Origin: Clostridia bacterium
GTDB taxonomy: Bacteria > Bacillota > Clostridia > Christensenellales > DTU072
Reading direction: 5' to 3'
Assembly: GCA_017476265.1 (NCBI GenBank)
Contig: JAFVAC010000116.1
Span: forward strand, 1 to 42,589
Length of the DNA: 42,589 bases
Position 1 is the stretch's first letter. Every line of letters begins with the position of its first letter. The position numbers were made by a program, and so were the translations under genes. The notes below the pieces were generated by a model that was given only the letters and a program-made list of their open reading frames with translations, was not told the origin of the DNA and ran no database searches. Shown piece after piece: positions 17,008-27,995 of the stretch.

Positions 17008-20000
17008 ATGTCTCAAAAAATCCACAAGATTAAGTGCGGCAATACCGAGAGATATACTTTCAGCAAGATCAAGCATATCCTCGACATGCCCTATTTGATT
17101 GAAGTACAGAGAAACTCCTACGAAACCTTTATCAACGAGGGCATCAAAGACGTTTTTCAAGACTTTTCTCCGATTACCGACTACAGCGGTAAACTGCAGC
17201 TTGAGTTTTTGGACCACGTCCTTGACGGTACCTGCAAGTACACGATAAAGGAGTGCAAAGAGCGCGACGTGACCTACACTTCGCCCCTGAAGGTGCGCGT
17301 GAGAGTCACCATAAAGGACACCGGCGAGATCAAAGAGGACACCGTCTTTATGGGGGACATCCCCAAGATGACCGAGACGGGGACCTTTATCATCAACGGT
17401 GCCGAGAGAGTCGTCGTATCCCAGCTGGTCCGCTCCCCGGGCGTCTACACCAAGAGTGAACTGGACAAGAACGGCGTACCCCGCTTCTTTACGACCGTGA
17501 TCCCGAACAGGGGCGCGTGGTTGGAGTTCGAGCAAGACGCGACCAACGTCTTGAGCGTACGCGTGGACCGCACGAGAAAGATCACCGCGACGGTGCTTTT
17601 GAGAGCCCTCGGCTACGGCACCGACGAAGAGCTGTTCGAGCTGTTCGACAACGATCCGATGATCGTTGCGACCGCCCAAAAGGACGAAGCCAAGGACGTC
17701 AAGAGCGCCAAAGTCGAGCTGTATCGTCGTCTGCGTCCGGGTGAAGTCCCGACCGAGAACGGCGTCGAGATCCTCGCCAACAACATCTTCTTCGACGCGC
17801 GTCGTTATGACGTGACGCACGTCGGCAGATACAAGTACAACAAGAAGCTGTCGATCGCGGAGCGTATCGAGAAATTGACCCTTGCGCGCGACGTCGTGAG
17901 CCCGGACGGTGAGATCCTCGCCGAAAAGGGAGAGGTAGTCGATCACGAAAAGGCGTGGGAGATCCAGAACGCCGGCGTCAACGTGGTCTACGTCGTCACG
18001 CCGGACGAAGGGGAGTTCAAGGTCATCGGTAACAACACCGTAGACCTCGCCGCCTACATCGACGTCAACCCGAGAGACCTCGGGATCAAAGAGAAGGTCT
18101 ACTATCCGAAGCTTGCCGAACTTTTGGAGCAATTCGGCGAAGATATGGAGGCGTTGAAGAAGGCGTGCGTGGCGAACAAGGACGAACTGGTCGTCAAGCA
18201 CATCACGGTAGACGACGTGGTCGCCACCGTCAACTACAATCTCTCCATGCGCTACGGATTCTATCCGTGCGACAACATCGACCACTTGGCGAACAGAAGA
18301 GTTCGCAGCGTGGGCGAGCTGCTCCACAACCACTTCCGCATCGGTATGTCGAGACTGGAAAGAGTCATCAAAGAGAGGATGAGCATCGTGCAAGACCTTG
18401 CCGAAGCCACGCCGAAGTCTTTGGTCAACATCCGCCCGGTGTCCAGCGCGATAAGAGAATTCTTCGGGTCGAGCCAGTTGTCCCAGTTCATGGACCAACC
18501 CAACCCAATCGCCGAATTGACGCACAAGAGAAAGCTGTCCGCCCTCGGACCGGGAGGCTTAAAAAGAGAGCTCGCCGGCTTTGAGTTCCGCGACGTGCAC
18601 CACTCCCACTACGGACGTATGTGCCCGATCGAGACGCCTGAAGGACAGAACATCGGTTTGATCACCTCGCTGTCTTCCTACGCGAGGATCAACGAGTACG
18701 GCTTTATCGAAGCGCCGTACCGCAAGGTGGACAAGGCGACGGGCGTCGTGACCGATCACGTCGATTATCTGACGGCGGACGAAGAGGACAAGTACGTCGT
18801 GGCGCAAGCGAACGAGCCCCTCAACGAGGAGAGCCGCTTCGTCAATCAGCGTATCACCTGCCGCTTCCGCGACGACATCAAGGAGTACCCGGTCGCGCAG
18901 GTAGACTATATGGACGTCGATCCGAAACAGCTCGTCTCGGTAGCGACCAGCCTTATTCCCTTCCTGGAGAACGACGACGCGAACCGCGCGTTGATGGGCA
19001 GTAACATGCAGCGTCAGGCTGTGCCTCTGCTCCGTCCGGAGGCGCCTATCGTGGGTACCGGCATGGAGTACAAAGTGGCTTACGACTCCGGCGTGTGCGT
19101 CATCGCGAAAAACGCGGGCGTGGTCAAGTCCGTCTCCGCCGACGAGATCGTCATCGAGACAGACGACGGGGAAGAGGACGTGTACGAACTGCAAAAGTTC
19201 ACCCGTAGCAACCAGGGCACCTGCATCAATCAGCGCCCGATCGTGAACAAGGGTGAAAGAGTGCCCGCCGGCGCGGTACTTGCCGACGGACCCGCCACGC
19301 AGAACGGCGAACTCGCTCTCGGCAGGAACATCTTGATCGGATTTATGACCTGGGAGGGCTACAACTACGAAGACGCTATCCTCATCTCCGAGGAACTGGT
19401 CAAGCACGACGTCTTCACCACCATCCACATCGAGAAGTACGAGCTGGAAGCCCGCGACACCAAACTGGGCGAGGAGCAGATCACCCGCGACATCCCGAAC
19501 GTCTCGGAGGACCTGTTGAAGAACCTCGATGAAGACGGTATCGTCATGGTCGGCGCGGAAGTCGGCAGCGGAGACTATCTGGTCGGCAAGGTCACCCCGA
19601 AGGGCGAGACCGAACTGACTCCGGAAGAGCGTCTCTTGCGCGCCATCTTCGGTGAAAAGTCCAGAGAGGTCAGGGACGTCTCCCTGAAGGTGCCGCACGG
19701 TGAAGGCTGTATCGTCGTGGACGTCAAGATCTTCACAAAAGAGAACAAGGACGAACTGAACCCCGGTGTCAACAAGCTGGTCCGCGTATACATCGCGCAA
19801 AAGCGTAAGATATCCGTCGGCGACAAGATGGCGGGACGCCACGGAAACAAGGGCGTCATCTCCCGCGTTTTGCCCAAAGAGGATATGCCCTTTATGGCGG
19901 ACGGAACGCCTCTGCAGATCGTACTCAATCCTTTGGGCGTCCCGAGCCGTATGAACATCGGTCAGGTCCTCGAGGTACACTTGGGCTTGGTCGCCAACAT

Positions 20001-20853
20001 GCTCGGCATCAAGGTAGCGACGCCGGTCTTCGACGGAGCCACCGAAAACGACATCAAGGAACTGTTCGAGAAGAACAACCTCCCCGCCGACGGCAAAGTT
20101 CAGCTCTTTGACGGCAGGACGGGCGAACCGTTCGAGAACAAGGTCACCGTCGGCTATATGTATATGCTGAAACTGATCCACTTGGTCGACGACAAGATCC
20201 ACGCAAGAAGCGTAGGCCCGTACAGCTTGGTCACGCAGCAACCTCTGGGCGGCAAGGCGCAGTTCGGCGGACAGCGCTTCGGCGAAATGGAGGTTTGGGC
20301 GCTGGAAGCGTATGGCGCAAGCCACATTCTGCAAGAGATCCTGACCGTCAAGTCGGACGACATTATGGGCAGACAGAAGATATTCGACAGCATCATCAAA
20401 GCGACCGTGACCGCTGAGCCGGGCATTCCGGAAGCCTTCAAGGTCCTTAAAAAAGAGATGCAGTCCCTTGGTCTGGATGTCAAGCTCTTCAGCGAGGGCG
20501 ACGAAGAGATCTTGCTCCCCGAGAACTACGACGACGCCGACGAAGGACCGGCTATCGCCGAACCGGAAGAGGAGCCTGCCGACATCAATCTGGACAACGT
20601 CACCAATCTGGACGACGCGCTGAGCCAGCTCCTTGGCGACGCCGCGCCCGAGAAGGACACCTTGTATGAGGACGACGAAGCGGACGAGGGCGGAGACGTC
20701 TTCGATCGACTTGCCGGACTGTACGGTGCCGTTCAAGGCGACGATGACGACGATGACGATGACGACGGAGAGGACATCTCCACCGAAGACCTCCTGGCGG
20801 ATATGGGTGCCTTCGGCGTCAACGACAACGGTTTTGACGACGACGATATATAA
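17008..20853 (+). CDS. rpoB: RNA polymerase beta subunit
   Basis: The 1281-residue product is RpoB. The rifampicin region is intact in type: [10 protein letters not shown], then TNP replaced by [16 protein letters not shown] and [25 protein letters not shown]. The C-terminal core with [23 protein letters not shown] and [24 protein letters not shown] is also present. Relative to Bacillus RpoB (about 1190 residues) the protein is longer because of an acidic C-terminal tail of about 100 residues after [14 protein letters not shown], including nine Asp in a row. The start has AAGGAG 7 bases upstream, and rpoC follows after 14 bases. It is preceded by its own strong promoters rather than by rplJL. 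Confidence 0.98.
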   Translation: MSQKIHKIKCGNTERYTFSKIKHILDMPYLIEVQRNSYETFINEGIKDVFQDFSPITDYSGKLQLEFLDHVLDGTCKYTIKECKERDVTYTSPLKVRVRVTIKDTGEIKEDTVFMGDIPKMTETGTFIINGAERVVVSQLVRSPGVYTKSELDKNGVPRFFTTVIPNRGAWLEFEQDATNVLSVRVDRTRKITATVLLRALGYGTDEELFELFDNDPMIVATAQKDEAKDVKSAKVELYRRLRPGEVPTENGVEILANNIFFDARRYDVTHVGRYKYNKKLSIAERIEKLTLARDVVSPDGEILAEKGEVVDHEKAWEIQNAGVNVVYVVTPDEGEFKVIGNNTVDLAAYIDVNPRDLGIKEKVYYPKLAELLEQFGEDMEALKKACVANKDELVVKHITVDDVVATVNYNLSMRYGFYPCDNIDHLANRRVRSVGELLHNHFRIGMSRLERVIKERMSIVQDLAEATPKSLVNIRPVSSAIREFFGSSQLSQFMDQPNPIAELTHKRKLSALGPGGLKRELAGFEFRDVHHSHYGRMCPIETPEGQNIGLITSLSSYARINEYGFIEAPYRKVDKATGVVTDHVDYLTADEEDKYVVAQANEPLNEESRFVNQRITCRFRDDIKEYPVAQVDYMDVDPKQLVSVATSLIPFLENDDANRALMGSNMQRQAVPLLRPEAPIVGTGMEYKVAYDSGVCVIAKNAGVVKSVSADEIVIETDDGEEDVYELQKFTRSNQGTCINQRPIVNKGERVPAGAVLADGPATQNGELALGRNILIGFMTWEGYNYEDAILISEELVKHDVFTTIHIEKYELEARDTKLGEEQITRDIPNVSEDLLKNLDEDGIVMVGAEVGSGDYLVGKVTPKGETELTPEERLLRAIFGEKSREVRDVSLKVPHGEGCIVVDVKIFTKENKDELNPGVNKLVRVYIAQKRKISVGDKMAGRHGNKGVISRVLPKEDMPFMADGTPLQIVLNPLGVPSRMNIGQVLEVHLGLVANMLGIKVATPVFDGATENDIKELFEKNNLPADGKVQLFDGRTGEPFENKVTVGYMYMLKLIHLVDDKIHARSVGPYSLVTQQPLGGKAQFGGQRFGEMEVWALEAYGASHILQEILTVKSDDIMGRQKIFDSIIKATVTAEPGIPEAFKVLKKEMQSLGLDVKLFSEGDEEILLPENYDDADEGPAIAEPEEEPADINLDNVTNLDDALSQLLGDAAPEKDTLYEDDEADEGGDVFDRLAGLYGAVQGDDDDDDDDDGEDISTEDLLADMGAFGVNDNGFDDDDI

Positions 20854-20867
20854 GAGAGGTGATCGAT

Positions 20868-23800
20868 ATGATAGAGATCAATAACTTCGATTCCATTCAG
20901 ATCAGCATAGCGTCTCCGGACAAAATAAGAGAGTGGTCTCACGGTGAGGTCACGAAGCCCGAGACCATCAACTATCGCACGCAGAAGCCGGAGAGAGACG
21001 GTCTCTTCTGCGAGCGCATCTTTGGGCCGACCAAGGACTACGAGTGCCACTGCGGCAAGTACAAGCGCATCCGCTACAAGGGTATCGTGTGCGACAAGTG
21101 CGGCGTAGAGGTCACCAAGAGCAAGGTCCGTCGTGAGCGTATGGGGCACATCGAGCTCGCCGCTCCGGTCAGTCACATCTGGTACTTCCGCGGGGTGCCC
21201 AGCCGTATCAGCACGGTCCTCAATATGAGCCCCAAGCACGTCGAACAGGTGATCTACTTCGCCGCGTTCGTCGTCATCGACCCCGGCACGACCAACTTTG
21301 TCAAAAAACAAGTCATAAAGGATGACGAGTACCAAGCCGCCGTAGAAGAGTTCGGACCGAACAGCTTCGTCGCCGGTATGGGTGCGGAGAGTCTCAAGGT
21401 CCTCTTGCAGGAGATCGACCTCGAGAAAGAGAGCAAAGAGTTGCAGGAAGAGCTCGCCGAGGCGCAAGGACTGAAGAAAGTCCGCGTGGCGAAGAGACTG
21501 GAGATCATCGAAGCGTTCCGCAAGTCGGGCAACCGCCCCGAGTGGATGATCCTGGACGTCCTGCCCGTGATCCCGCCTGAACTCCGTCCTATGGTCCAGT
21601 TGGATGGCGGCAGATTCGCAACCAGCGACCTCAACGATCTGTACAGAAGGGTCATCAACAGAAACAATCGTCTCAAGAAGATGATTGAGTCGGGCGCGCC
21701 CGATATCGTCGTCCGCAACGAGAAGCGTATGTTGCAGGAGGCGGTGGACGCCTTGATCGACAACGGTCGCCACGGCAAGCCTGTCACCGGACCCAGCGGA
21801 AGAAGCTTCAAGTCGCTGTCCGATATGCTCCGCGGTAAGCAAGGTCGCTTCCGTCAGAACCTGCTCGGCAAGCGCGTCGACTACTCGGGTCGTTCGGTCA
21901 TCGTCGTAGGACCGGAACTGAAGATGTACCAGTGCGGTCTCCCGAAGGAAATGGCTCTGGAACTTTTCAAGCCCTTCGTCTTCCGCAAACTCGTGGACAA
22001 AGAGCTCTGCCACAATATTAAGAGCGCCAAGCGCGCAGTCGAGAGAGTCAAGCCGTACGTTTGGGACGTACTGGAAGAGGTCATCAAAGACCATCCCGTC
22101 CTCCTGAACCGTGCGCCTACCCTTCACAGACTGGGTATCCAGGCCTTTGAGCCGGTCCTTGTCGAGGGCAGAGCGATCAAACTGCACCCGCTCGTCTGCC
22201 CGGCATTCAACGCCGACTTCGACGGAGACCAGATGGCTGTGCACGTCCCGCTGTCCATCGAGGCGCAGGCGGAAGCGCGTATTTTGATGCTCGCTACGAA
22301 CAACATCCTGAAGCTTTCGGACGGCAAGCCGATCGTCAGCCCGACGCAGGATATGATCCTCGGCTCCTACTATCTCACACAGGAGAAGCCGGGGGCCAAA
22401 GGCGAAGGAAGGTACTTTAAGGATACCAACGAAGCCAAAATGGCATACCAAGTCAAGGATATCGAGCTCCAGTCCCGCATCAACGTGCGTATGAGCAAGG
22501 AGATCGACGGTATGGTCTACAAGAAGATCGTCCCCTGCACCGTAGGCAAGATCATCTTTAACGAAGCCATTCCGCAAGACCTCGGGTTCGTGCCCAGAGA
22601 GACGCCGGAGCAGATGCTGGATCTCGAGATCGACTTCATTGTCAAAAAGAAGCAGTTGTCGCAGATCGTAGAGCGTTGCTTCAAGACCAAGGGTGCCACC
22701 GGCACCGCCGTGGTCCTCGACAACATCAAGCACCTCGGCTATAAGTACAGCACCATCGGCGCTATCACGACCAGCGTCTTCGATATGAAGATTCCCGGCG
22801 ACAAGAAGCAGATCCTCGCCGACGCCGAAGGACAGGTCCTGAAGGTAGAAAAGAACTACAATCGCGGTCTTATCACCGATGAGGAGAGATACAACGAAGT
22901 CGTCGATATTTGGCAAAAGACCACCGACGCCGTCGCAAAAGACCTGGAGAACAACTTCAAACAGTTCGACAAGATGAACCCGATCTGGATGATGGCGGAC
23001 TCCGGCGCGCGTGGTAGCATGCAACAGATCAAACAGCTGTCCGGTATGCGCGGTCTTATGAACGACCCGACCGGTAAGGTCATCGAGATCCCGGTCAAGT
23101 CCTCCTTCCGTGAAGGCTTGTCGGTCTTGGAGTACTTCATCTCCTCGCACGGCGCCCGTAAGGGTGGCGCGGACACCGCTCTGAAGACCGCAGACTCCGG
23201 TTATCTGACCCGTAGGTTGGTGGACGTCTCGCAGGACGTCATCGTCCGCGAAGAGGACTGCGGCGACACCAAAGGCACTCTGGTCAGAGACCTTGTGGAC
23301 GCGGGCGGCAGCATCATCGAAGAGGTCTCCGAGAGACTGATCGGTCGCTATACCGTGGCTCCCATCGTCGATCCCGCTACCGGCGAAGTCATTGTCGAAG
23401 CGGATCAAATGGTCACGGAAGAACAAGCGGAACAGGTCAAGAAGGCGGGCATTAAAGAACTCCGCATTCGCAGTATTTTGTCCTGTCGCTGCAAGCAGGG
23501 CGTCTGCAGCAAGTGCTACGGCGCCAATATGTCGAGCTACAATCCCGTCAAGATTGGCGAGGCTGTCGGTATCATCGCCGCGCAGTCCATCGGTGAGCCG
23601 GGTACTCAGCTTACGATGCGTACCTTCCACACCGGCGGCGTCGCGTCCAGCGCGGACATCACGCAAGGTCTTCCGCGTGTCACCGAGCTTGTCGAAGCGC
23701 GCAGGCCGAAGGGTGAAGCAATGGTCGCCGATATCAAAGGTAAGGTCACCATCACCGAAGACGGCGTCAATCGTACCGTCAACGTGAAGGGTGTCGGCGA

Positions 23801-24458
23801 TCTGTCCTTCGACTACAAGATCCCGTTCGGTGCGAAACTTCTCGTCAAGGACGGTCAAGCCATCGAGGCGGGCGATCCGCTCTTTGTCGGCTCGGTCAAT
23901 CCGCAGGACATCCTCCGCACCAAGGGTGTGACGGGCGTCCAGGAGATGATGATCCGAGAGATCCAGGCGGCGTACCGTACCAACGGCGTCCACATCAACG
24001 ACAAGCACATCGAAGTCATCGTCCGTCAGATGCTCCGCAAGGTCCGCATCAGCGCCCCCAACGACACCGACCTTCTTCTCAACGAGCTGGTTGACGTGTC
24101 CAGACTGGAGGAGGCGAACGAGAAGGCGCTCGAAGCCGGCGGCATCCCCGCTACGGCGACCAGAGTACTCCTCGGTATCAGCAAGGCGGCTCTTGCCACC
24201 GAGAGCTTCTTGTCGGCGGCGTCCTTCCAGGAGACGGCAAGGGTATTGACCGACGCGGCGATCAAGAGCAAGACCGATCACCTGCTCGGCTTGAAAGAGA
24301 ACGTCATCATCGGCAAACTCATCCCCGCAGGTACGGGAATGAAGCAGTACAGGAACGTGACTTTGGTCAACAACGAAGTCTCGAAGTATGCGTTGACCGA
24401 AGACAAGTTTGAGGAAGTCAACTACGAAGAGGATGAAGAGGACGGCGAGGAAGAATAA
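20868..24458 (+). CDS. rpoC: RNA polymerase beta-prime subunit
   Basis: The 1196-residue product has all RpoC landmarks: the N-terminal zinc site (CHCGKY and CDKCGVEV), [12 protein letters not shown] with the catalytic magnesium aspartates, the second zinc cluster ([13 protein letters not shown]) and the trigger loop ([18 protein letters not shown]). It lacks the large trigger-loop insertion of proteobacteria, as expected for Firmicutes. I choose the ATG at 20868 because the upstream GTG at 20859 lies inside the GAGGTGAT ribosome binding site. The C-terminus is acidic (EDEEDGEEE), like the RpoB tail. It is co-transcribed with rpoB and ends at the terminator near 24492. Confidence 0.98.
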   Translation: MIEINNFDSIQISIASPDKIREWSHGEVTKPETINYRTQKPERDGLFCERIFGPTKDYECHCGKYKRIRYKGIVCDKCGVEVTKSKVRRERMGHIELAAPVSHIWYFRGVPSRISTVLNMSPKHVEQVIYFAAFVVIDPGTTNFVKKQVIKDDEYQAAVEEFGPNSFVAGMGAESLKVLLQEIDLEKESKELQEELAEAQGLKKVRVAKRLEIIEAFRKSGNRPEWMILDVLPVIPPELRPMVQLDGGRFATSDLNDLYRRVINRNNRLKKMIESGAPDIVVRNEKRMLQEAVDALIDNGRHGKPVTGPSGRSFKSLSDMLRGKQGRFRQNLLGKRVDYSGRSVIVVGPELKMYQCGLPKEMALELFKPFVFRKLVDKELCHNIKSAKRAVERVKPYVWDVLEEVIKDHPVLLNRAPTLHRLGIQAFEPVLVEGRAIKLHPLVCPAFNADFDGDQMAVHVPLSIEAQAEARILMLATNNILKLSDGKPIVSPTQDMILGSYYLTQEKPGAKGEGRYFKDTNEAKMAYQVKDIELQSRINVRMSKEIDGMVYKKIVPCTVGKIIFNEAIPQDLGFVPRETPEQMLDLEIDFIVKKKQLSQIVERCFKTKGATGTAVVLDNIKHLGYKYSTIGAITTSVFDMKIPGDKKQILADAEGQVLKVEKNYNRGLITDEERYNEVVDIWQKTTDAVAKDLENNFKQFDKMNPIWMMADSGARGSMQQIKQLSGMRGLMNDPTGKVIEIPVKSSFREGLSVLEYFISSHGARKGGADTALKTADSGYLTRRLVDVSQDVIVREEDCGDTKGTLVRDLVDAGGSIIEEVSERLIGRYTVAPIVDPATGEVIVEADQMVTEEQAEQVKKAGIKELRIRSILSCRCKQGVCSKCYGANMSSYNPVKIGEAVGIIAAQSIGEPGTQLTMRTFHTGGVASSADITQGLPRVTELVEARRPKGEAMVADIKGKVTITEDGVNRTVNVKGVGDLSFDYKIPFGAKLLVKDGQAIEAGDPLFVGSVNPQDILRTKGVTGVQEMMIREIQAAYRTNGVHINDKHIEVIVRQMLRKVRISAPNDTDLLLNELVDVSRLEEANEKALEAGGIPATATRVLLGISKAALATESFLSAASFQETARVLTDAAIKSKTDHLLGLKENVIIGKLIPAGTGMKQYRNVTLVNNEVSKYALTEDKFEEVNYEEDEEDGEEE

Positions 24459-24491
24459 TCTCCTCCCGACCGACCGACTACGATAGGTCCG

Positions 24492-24524
24492 AAAAGTCTT
24501 TGGCTCTTCTGTCAAAGACTTTTT
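24492..24524 (+). terminator. rpoBC terminator
   Basis: AAAAGTCTTTG (24492-24502) pairs with CAAAGACTTTT (24513-24523), with further T residues after the stem. It lies about 33 bases after the rpoC stop codon. Confidence 0.85.
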
Positions 24525-24595
24525 GATCTAAAAATACCGAAATTCGCACACAGAACGCGAAAAACGACAAAATAACAAGCGGAGAAAACAACATT

Positions 24596-25762
24596 ATGTA
24601 CAGACTTTTTACTTCTGAAAGCGTCACCGAAGGGCATCCCGACAAGGTCTGCGACCGGGTCAGCGACTCCATTTTGGACGCCATTTTAGCGCAAGACAAG
24701 GACGCGCGTGTGGCGTGCGAGTGCTGCTGCACCGAAAATTTTCTGCTGATCATGGGGGAGATATCCACTACGGCGAAGATCGACGTGGAAAAGATCGCCC
24801 GTGACGCGGTGAGAGAGATCGGATACGACAAAAAGGAATATGGCTTCGACGCCGATACGCTGGAGATAAAACTCCTCCTGAACACGCAGTCCCCCGACAT
24901 TGCAATGGGCGTGGACGACAGCATAGAGTACCGCGAGGGCGGAGACGTCTATGATCTGAACGGCGCCGGCGACCAGGGATTGATGTTCGGGTTTGCGACC
25001 GACGAGACCGAAGAGTATATGCCTACCGCCATCGTCCTTAGTCACAAACTCTGCAAAAAGCTCGCCGAGATCAGAAAGAGCGGGGAGATCAAGTATCTTC
25101 GTCCCGACGGCAAAGCCCAAGTCACAGTGGAGTACGACGGAGACAAGGTCCGTCGCGTAGACGCCGTGGTCCTCAGCACCCAGCACGACGATACCGTGAC
25201 TTTGGAGGACTTGCGTCAAGACATGATGGAAAAGGTCATTAAGGCCACGATCCCTGCCGATCTTTTGGATGAAAATACCAAGTATTATATCAATCCGACG
25301 GGCAGATTCGTCGTCGGCGGACCCAAGGGCGATTCCGGTCTGACGGGAAGAAAGATCATCGTGGACACCTACGGTGGCTTCATTCCGCACGGCGGCGGGT
25401 CGTTCTCGGGCAAGGACCCGACGAAAGTGGACCGCAGCGCGACTTACTACGCTCGTTACGTCGCCAAAAATCTGGTCGCGGCGGGACTGTGCAAGAAGTG
25501 CGAGATACAGGTCGCTTACGCCATCGGAAAGGCGAATCCCGTCTCGATCAGCATAGACGCGTTCGGCACCGGCAGGATCTCCGACGAGGCGATCGGCAGA
25601 GCGGTCAAAGAGGTCTTTGACTTCCGACCGAGAGCCATCATCGAAAACTTGGGGCTCAACGCGCCGCAGTATGCCGTGACGTCGAGCTACGGACACTTCG
25701 GCGATCCCTCTTACGCGTGGGAAAAGCTCGACAAAGTGGACGCTCTGAAAAAGTATCTGTAA
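24596..25762 (+). CDS. metK: S-adenosylmethionine synthetase
   Basis: The 388-residue product makes S-adenosylmethionine from methionine and ATP in the cytosol. It starts with [16 protein letters not shown] and contains [16 protein letters not shown] and [17 protein letters not shown], the methionine- and ATP/phosphate-binding signatures. Length is normal for bacterial MetK. GGAG lies 11 bases before the ATG, a little long. I see no convincing promoter and no SAM riboswitch in the 70 bases between the rpoBC terminator and this gene. The next gene begins 4 bases after the stop. Confidence 0.97.
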   Translation: MYRLFTSESVTEGHPDKVCDRVSDSILDAILAQDKDARVACECCCTENFLLIMGEISTTAKIDVEKIARDAVREIGYDKKEYGFDADTLEIKLLLNTQSPDIAMGVDDSIEYREGGDVYDLNGAGDQGLMFGFATDETEEYMPTAIVLSHKLCKKLAEIRKSGEIKYLRPDGKAQVTVEYDGDKVRRVDAVVLSTQHDDTVTLEDLRQDMMEKVIKATIPADLLDENTKYYINPTGRFVVGGPKGDSGLTGRKIIVDTYGGFIPHGGGSFSGKDPTKVDRSATYYARYVAKNLVAAGLCKKCEIQVAYAIGKANPVSISIDAFGTGRISDEAIGRAVKEVFDFRPRAIIENLGLNAPQYAVTSSYGHFGDPSYAWEKLDKVDALKKYL

Positions 25763-25766
25763 ATTC

Positions 25767-27947
25767 ATGAAAGTCAACGGCACGGTAGAGGACGTCATAT
25801 TCGTCAACGAAGACAACGGCTATACCGTGCTTAATTTTGCTACCGACGACGACTATTTTACCGCCGTCGGTATTTTTCCGTACGTCTCGGTCGGGGAGGC
25901 TCTGGAACTGACCGGGGACTTCAAAAAGAACGCCAAGTTCGGCGAGCAGTTTGTCGTCGAGGAGGTAAAACTCTCTCAGCCGTCCGATGCGGAGGGGATC
26001 TTAAAGTACCTTGCGAGCGGACTTTTCAAGGGCGTGGGAGAAAAACTCGCCGTGCAGATCGTGCGGAAGTTCGGGACAAAGACGCTGGAGATACTGGAAA
26101 ACGAACCGCAAAGACTGCGCGAGGTCTCCGGCATCGGCCGAAAAAAACTCGCCGAGATCTTGGAAAGTTACCGCGAGACGAAGAATATGAAGGACGCCCT
26201 CTTCTTTTTGCAGAGGTACGACGTCAGTATGGGGCTCGCGCTCAAGATATACAAAGAGTTCGGCGAGGCGACGGAGTCCGTCGTTCAAAACAATCCCTAT
26301 ATCCTCGTCGAGAAGATCGAGGGCGTAGGCTTTTTGACCGCGGACAAGATCGCGGACAAGATGGGAGTGGACCGGCACAGCCAGTTCCGCATCAAGGCGG
26401 GCATTTTGCACGCCCTTTCGGAAGCGGGCGCACGGGGCGGACACACCTGCCTTCCCAAAAACTTGCTGGTGGATTCCGCGGCGAAATTGATGGATATCGA
26501 CCGATCGGAGGTCGAGGAAGAGGTCGAGCACGTCTTCGGACTCAAGAGGACGGAGGTGGACGGGCAAGAGCTGATCTCTTCGGATATAAATTACCGCACA
26601 GAGAATGCCATTGCGACCAAACTTTTGCTTTTGAAGGACGGCGCGGACGACTGGCATATTGACCCGGAGAGCGAACTGGAGCAGTACGAAAAGACCTGCG
26701 ATATTGCCTTCCATCCGCAGCAGAGAGAGGCGATCAAGAGCGTCTTTTCCTCCGGCGTGACGGTGATCACGGGCGGACCGGGCACGGGCAAGACGACCAT
26801 CATCAAGGCGATCGTCAGCATAGCGGAGAGGAGACGCAAAGAGATCGTCCTCTGCGCGCCGACGGGCAGAGCCAGCAAGCGTATGACCGAAATGACCGGA
26901 TCGGAAAGCAAGACCATCCACAGGCTTCTGGGCGTGGACTTTTCCAATGCGGGCGGTTTTGAAAAGACGGAAAAGAACCCTTTGACCGCGGACGTCGTCA
27001 TCGTGGACGAAATATCCATGGCGGACATCTTTGTCTTCCACGGCTTGTTGAGGGCGATCTCGCGCGGGACGAGGCTCGTTCTTGTCGGAGACAAGGATCA
27101 ATTACCCAGCGTCTCCTGCGGCAATATCCTCTCCGATATCATCGCCTCGAACGAAATAAACGTGGTGTATCTGACCGAGATATACCGTCAAGAAGAGGGC
27201 TACATCGTCACCAACGCGCACCGTATCAACAAGGGGCTCATGCCCGTCACGGACAACAGGAAAGATTTCTTTATCAGCTATAAAAGTGACCAAATGGATA
27301 TAGTAAATACGGTCATTGGGATGATAAAGTCGCGCATTCCGAAATTCGCACACGTCGATCCGTACGACATACAGATATTGACGCCGGTCAAAAAAGGCTT
27401 AGTCGGCGTGGACAATCTGAATCAAGAACTTCAGCGTGCGCTCAACCCGGACGGCGCGGAATACAAGTACAAAAACAGCGTCTTCCGCGTGGGAGACAAA
27501 GTGATGCAGACCGTCAACAACTATTGCGCCGAGTGGCAGAAGTCGGACACGGGCGAGATGGGGAGCGGAGTCTTCAACGGGGACATCGGGATCATCACCG
27601 CCGTGCGGAGCGATCGGATTGAAGTGGTCTTTGACGACGGCAAACTCATATCCTACACCGACGCGGATCTAGACGAGTTGAGTCTGGCGTACTGCGTGAG
27701 CGTACACAAGTCGCAGGGGAGCGAGTTTCCGGTGGTGATCGTGGCATTGTCGGGCGCGAACTATATGATCATGACGCGGAATCTTTTATACACCGCCGTC
27801 ACGCGCGCCAAAAAGATGGTCGTCATCGTCGGGGAGGAGGAGTGCTTGAAAAAAATGGTCGCCAACGACTATACCGCCAAGCGCTATTCTCTCTTGCGGG
27901 ACCTCTTGAAGAAGAACAAGTCCAAGGTGACGGACTTTTGGGGATAG
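25767..27947 (+). CDS. recD2: RecD2-like ATP-dependent DNA helicase
   Basis: The 726-residue protein has the RecD2/YrrC layout. An N-terminal OB-like region (1-80) leads to helix-hairpin-helix repeats (about 85-210, including SGIGRKKLAEIL and EGVGFLTADKIA). A superfamily 1B helicase core follows with GGPGTGKTT (Walker A), CAPTGRASKRM, VVIVDEISMAD (Walker B), VGDKDQLPSV, HKSQGSEFPVV and YTAVTRAKKMVVIVG. RecD2 is a 5'-3' helicase found in bacteria that lack RecBC, and it aids repair and replication fork stability. The ATG is 4 bases after the metK stop with no obvious ribosome binding site, so translation is probably coupled. Confidence 0.93.
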   Translation: MKVNGTVEDVIFVNEDNGYTVLNFATDDDYFTAVGIFPYVSVGEALELTGDFKKNAKFGEQFVVEEVKLSQPSDAEGILKYLASGLFKGVGEKLAVQIVRKFGTKTLEILENEPQRLREVSGIGRKKLAEILESYRETKNMKDALFFLQRYDVSMGLALKIYKEFGEATESVVQNNPYILVEKIEGVGFLTADKIADKMGVDRHSQFRIKAGILHALSEAGARGGHTCLPKNLLVDSAAKLMDIDRSEVEEEVEHVFGLKRTEVDGQELISSDINYRTENAIATKLLLLKDGADDWHIDPESELEQYEKTCDIAFHPQQREAIKSVFSSGVTVITGGPGTGKTTIIKAIVSIAERRRKEIVLCAPTGRASKRMTEMTGSESKTIHRLLGVDFSNAGGFEKTEKNPLTADVVIVDEISMADIFVFHGLLRAISRGTRLVLVGDKDQLPSVSCGNILSDIIASNEINVVYLTEIYRQEEGYIVTNAHRINKGLMPVTDNRKDFFISYKSDQMDIVNTVIGMIKSRIPKFAHVDPYDIQILTPVKKGLVGVDNLNQELQRALNPDGAEYKYKNSVFRVGDKVMQTVNNYCAEWQKSDTGEMGSGVFNGDIGIITAVRSDRIEVVFDDGKLISYTDADLDELSLAYCVSVHKSQGSEFPVVIVALSGANYMIMTRNLLYTAVTRAKKMVVIVGEEECLKKMVANDYTAKRYSLLRDLLKKNKSKVTDFWG

Positions 27948-27969
27948 AGTCTGTTGCGGCAGGCTTTTT
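27948..27969 (+). terminator. Possible weak terminator after the RecD2-like gene
   Basis: A six-pair hairpin (AGTCTG at 27948-27953 with CAGGCT at 27960-27965, one G-U pair) is followed by a short T run. It may end the metK-recD2 transcript or act as a partial stop before the ABC-F gene. The stem is short. Confidence 0.35.
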
Positions 27970-27995
27970 GAGATCGGATTTTTACGGGGAGAAGA

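Noticed and set aside
16718..17098. 126-codon frame between the island terminator and rpoB
   Set aside because: It starts inside the terminator tail, covers the rpoB promoters and leader, and runs out of frame into rpoB.
20733..24515. A 1260-codon open frame antisense to rpoC (and long antisense frames over rpoB at 16888-18525 and 18559-20736)
   Set aside because: They mirror the coding strand in genes with strong codon bias, contain no recognisable domain, and lack ribosome binding sites.
24525..24595. SAM riboswitch before metK
   Set aside because: Only about 70 bases separate the rpoBC terminator from metK, and no SAM-aptamer-like stems or terminator are present.
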